Of a DNA stretch of 7,138 nucleotides, positions 6,645-7,138 are shown one piece after another. The number at the start of each line of letters is the position of its first letter. Positions within the stretch are counted from its first letter, which is position 1. The translations under genes were made by a program, and so were the position numbers. This DNA is from SMTZ1-83 sp048883405 (lineage in GTDB: Archaea; Asgardarchaeota; Thorarchaeia; Thorarchaeales; Thorarchaeaceae). Where the stretch lies: contig JBHLQS010000148.1 of assembly GCA_048883405.1 (NCBI GenBank), positions 1 through 7,138 on the forward strand, read 5' to 3'. Under the pieces are notes generated by a model. It was not told the origin of the DNA and did no database searches. It saw only the letters and a program-made list of their open reading frames with translations.

Positions 6645-6651
6645 TTATATG
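6645..6651 (+). promoter_or_regulatory. TATA-like box before the small membrane protein gene
   Basis: TTATATG fits the archaeal TATA pattern. It predicts a transcript start near 6673, about 10 bases before the preferred ATG at 6685, with the GGTGA ribosome site inside that short leader. The agreement of box, leader and ribosome site supports the downstream start over the earlier in-frame ATG codons. Confidence 0.4.
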
Positions 6652-6674
6652 CAAATGTTGCTTATGGTGATTAT

Positions 6675-6679
6675 GGTGA
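6675..6679 (+). promoter_or_regulatory. Ribosome binding site choosing ATG 6685
   Basis: GGTGA lies 5 bases before the ATG at 6685. The same pentamer also occurs at 6666-6670, so the assignment is helped mainly by spacing and by the TATA-like box upstream. Confidence 0.45.
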
Positions 6680-6684
6680 CAAAT

Positions 6685-6987
6685 ATGACTTCGGATGAAA
6701 CAAATAACGATGATAGTGAATTACGAGATCGAATGCGGAAGAGATTCCAAGAGATTGACGAGCAGCAAAGGAAGAGAGATGAAGCAGGCGCGGCTTGGGT
6801 CATGGTCCTCTATTTTGGGTTCCTGATTACATTCATTGGAGCATTCATGATGACAGTCTTCCTGGGCATCATACCTCTGAGTCTAGAGATGGTCATCTCT
6901 GCTGGAGTGATCCTCTTTGGTGTCTTCTTCATGGCGATAGGGGTTCTTCTTAGAAGCAACCCTAAACTGGTCACTCGTGAGCTATGA
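6685..6987 (+). CDS. Small two-helix membrane protein, unknown function
   Basis: I do not recognise a family. From ATG 6685 the product has 100 residues: a highly charged, soluble N-terminal stretch (about 1-35, rich in Asp, Glu, Arg and Lys, probably helical), then two hydrophobic segments at about 37-62 and 66-89, joined by a very short turn with a proline, and a short basic tail. This predicts a helical hairpin in the membrane with both ends in the cytoplasm. The frame stays open upstream as far as a TTG at 6577, but that longer form would start before the TATA-like box and add a poorly structured, His- and Cys-containing segment. The ribosome site before 6685 favours the short form. The next gene starts 26 bases further on the same strand and may be cotranscribed. 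Confidence 0.65.
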   Translation: MTSDETNNDDSELRDRMRKRFQEIDEQQRKRDEAGAAWVMVLYFGFLITFIGAFMMTVFLGIIPLSLEMVISAGVILFGVFFMAIGVLLRSNPKLVTREL

Positions 6988-7001
6988 ATCTATTTTGATA
7001 A

Positions 7002-7010
7002 GAGGGTGAT
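7002..7010 (+). promoter_or_regulatory. Strong ribosome binding site before a GTG start
   Basis: GAGGGTGAT is the best match in the window to the complement of the 16S rRNA 3' end. It ends 3 bases before the GTG at 7014 and supports that start for the truncated regulator-like gene. Confidence 0.6.
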
Positions 7011-7013
7011 CGA

Positions 7014-7138
7014 GTGACTGATGTGACAATACGAGGCATAGACGACCACATCTATAGCCTATTCTCTGCCGAGGCAAGAAGGAGAGGCGTTCTGATAGGA
7101 GAGCTGGTGACGCAGGTCATGCGAATCTTTCTCGAGGA
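7014..7138 (+). CDS. Ribbon-helix-helix (CopG/Arc-like) protein, 3' partial
   Basis: The frame starts at GTG 7014 and is cut by the window edge after 41 complete codons. It encodes MTDVTIRGIDDHIYSLFSAE, then ARRRGVLIGELVTQVMRIFL and a final Glu. The order is a short beta strand (VTIRGID, 4-10), a first helix (about 12-24) and, after a glycine turn, a second helix (about 28-40). This is the ribbon-helix-helix DNA-binding fold, in which the strand pairs with that of a second subunit and enters the major groove. Such proteins are often small autoregulators or antitoxins; nothing here shows a toxin partner, and the downstream sequence is missing. It lies 26 bases after the small membrane protein gene, possibly in the same transcript. 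Its target is unknown. Confidence 0.8.
   Translation, partial: MTDVTIRGIDDHIYSLFSAEARRRGVLIGELVTQVMRIFLE

Overview
The window carries a compact corrinoid-dependent methyl-transfer module, followed by three unrelated small genes. The organism is probably an archaeon. The evidence is two methyltransferases that resemble MtrH of the methanogen Mtr complex from their first residues, Shine-Dalgarno sites of the GGTGA/GAGGTG type in front of TTG and GTG starts, a TATA-like element before one short gene, and a ribbon-helix-helix protein of archaeal style. I see no mcr gene and no other mtr subunit, so nothing here shows that it is a methanogen. A methylotrophic or acetogen-like archaeon (for example an Asgard/Thorarchaeota-type lineage) is a guess only. 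Related MtrH-like enzymes also occur in bacteria.

Region 1 (1-5804, all + strand): the C-terminal ASKHA half of a RACo-type corrinoid activator runs in from the left edge. After 89 bases comes a tight run of five genes: a B12-binding corrinoid protein, a UroD/MtaA-superfamily methyltransferase (4-base ATGA overlap), two tandem MtrH-family paralogs and a COG1237-type metallo-beta-lactamase-fold protein. Gaps within the run are about 1 to 11 bases. The likely flow is: the UroD-type enzyme demethylates an unknown methylated substrate and methylates the Co(I) corrinoid protein; an MtrH-type enzyme moves the methyl group to tetrahydromethanopterin or tetrahydrofolate; the activator re-reduces corrinoid that has oxidised to Co(II). 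The layout resembles the mto O-demethylation system of Methermicoccus and Archaeoglobus. It differs in having two MtrH paralogs and an MBL protein. The second MtrH keeps all four positions expected to bind the pterin, while the first has lost three. This asymmetry is the most interesting observation in the window.

Region 2 (5805-6021): a non-coding gap between convergent genes, with a 15-base direct repeat (14 of 15 matching) and weak hairpins, possibly the 3' end of the operon.

Region 3 (6022-7138): a minus-strand membrane-anchored protein of unknown function, a divergent promoter region, a 100-residue protein with two membrane segments, and the start of a ribbon-helix-helix protein cut by the right edge. 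None of these has an evident link to methyl transfer.
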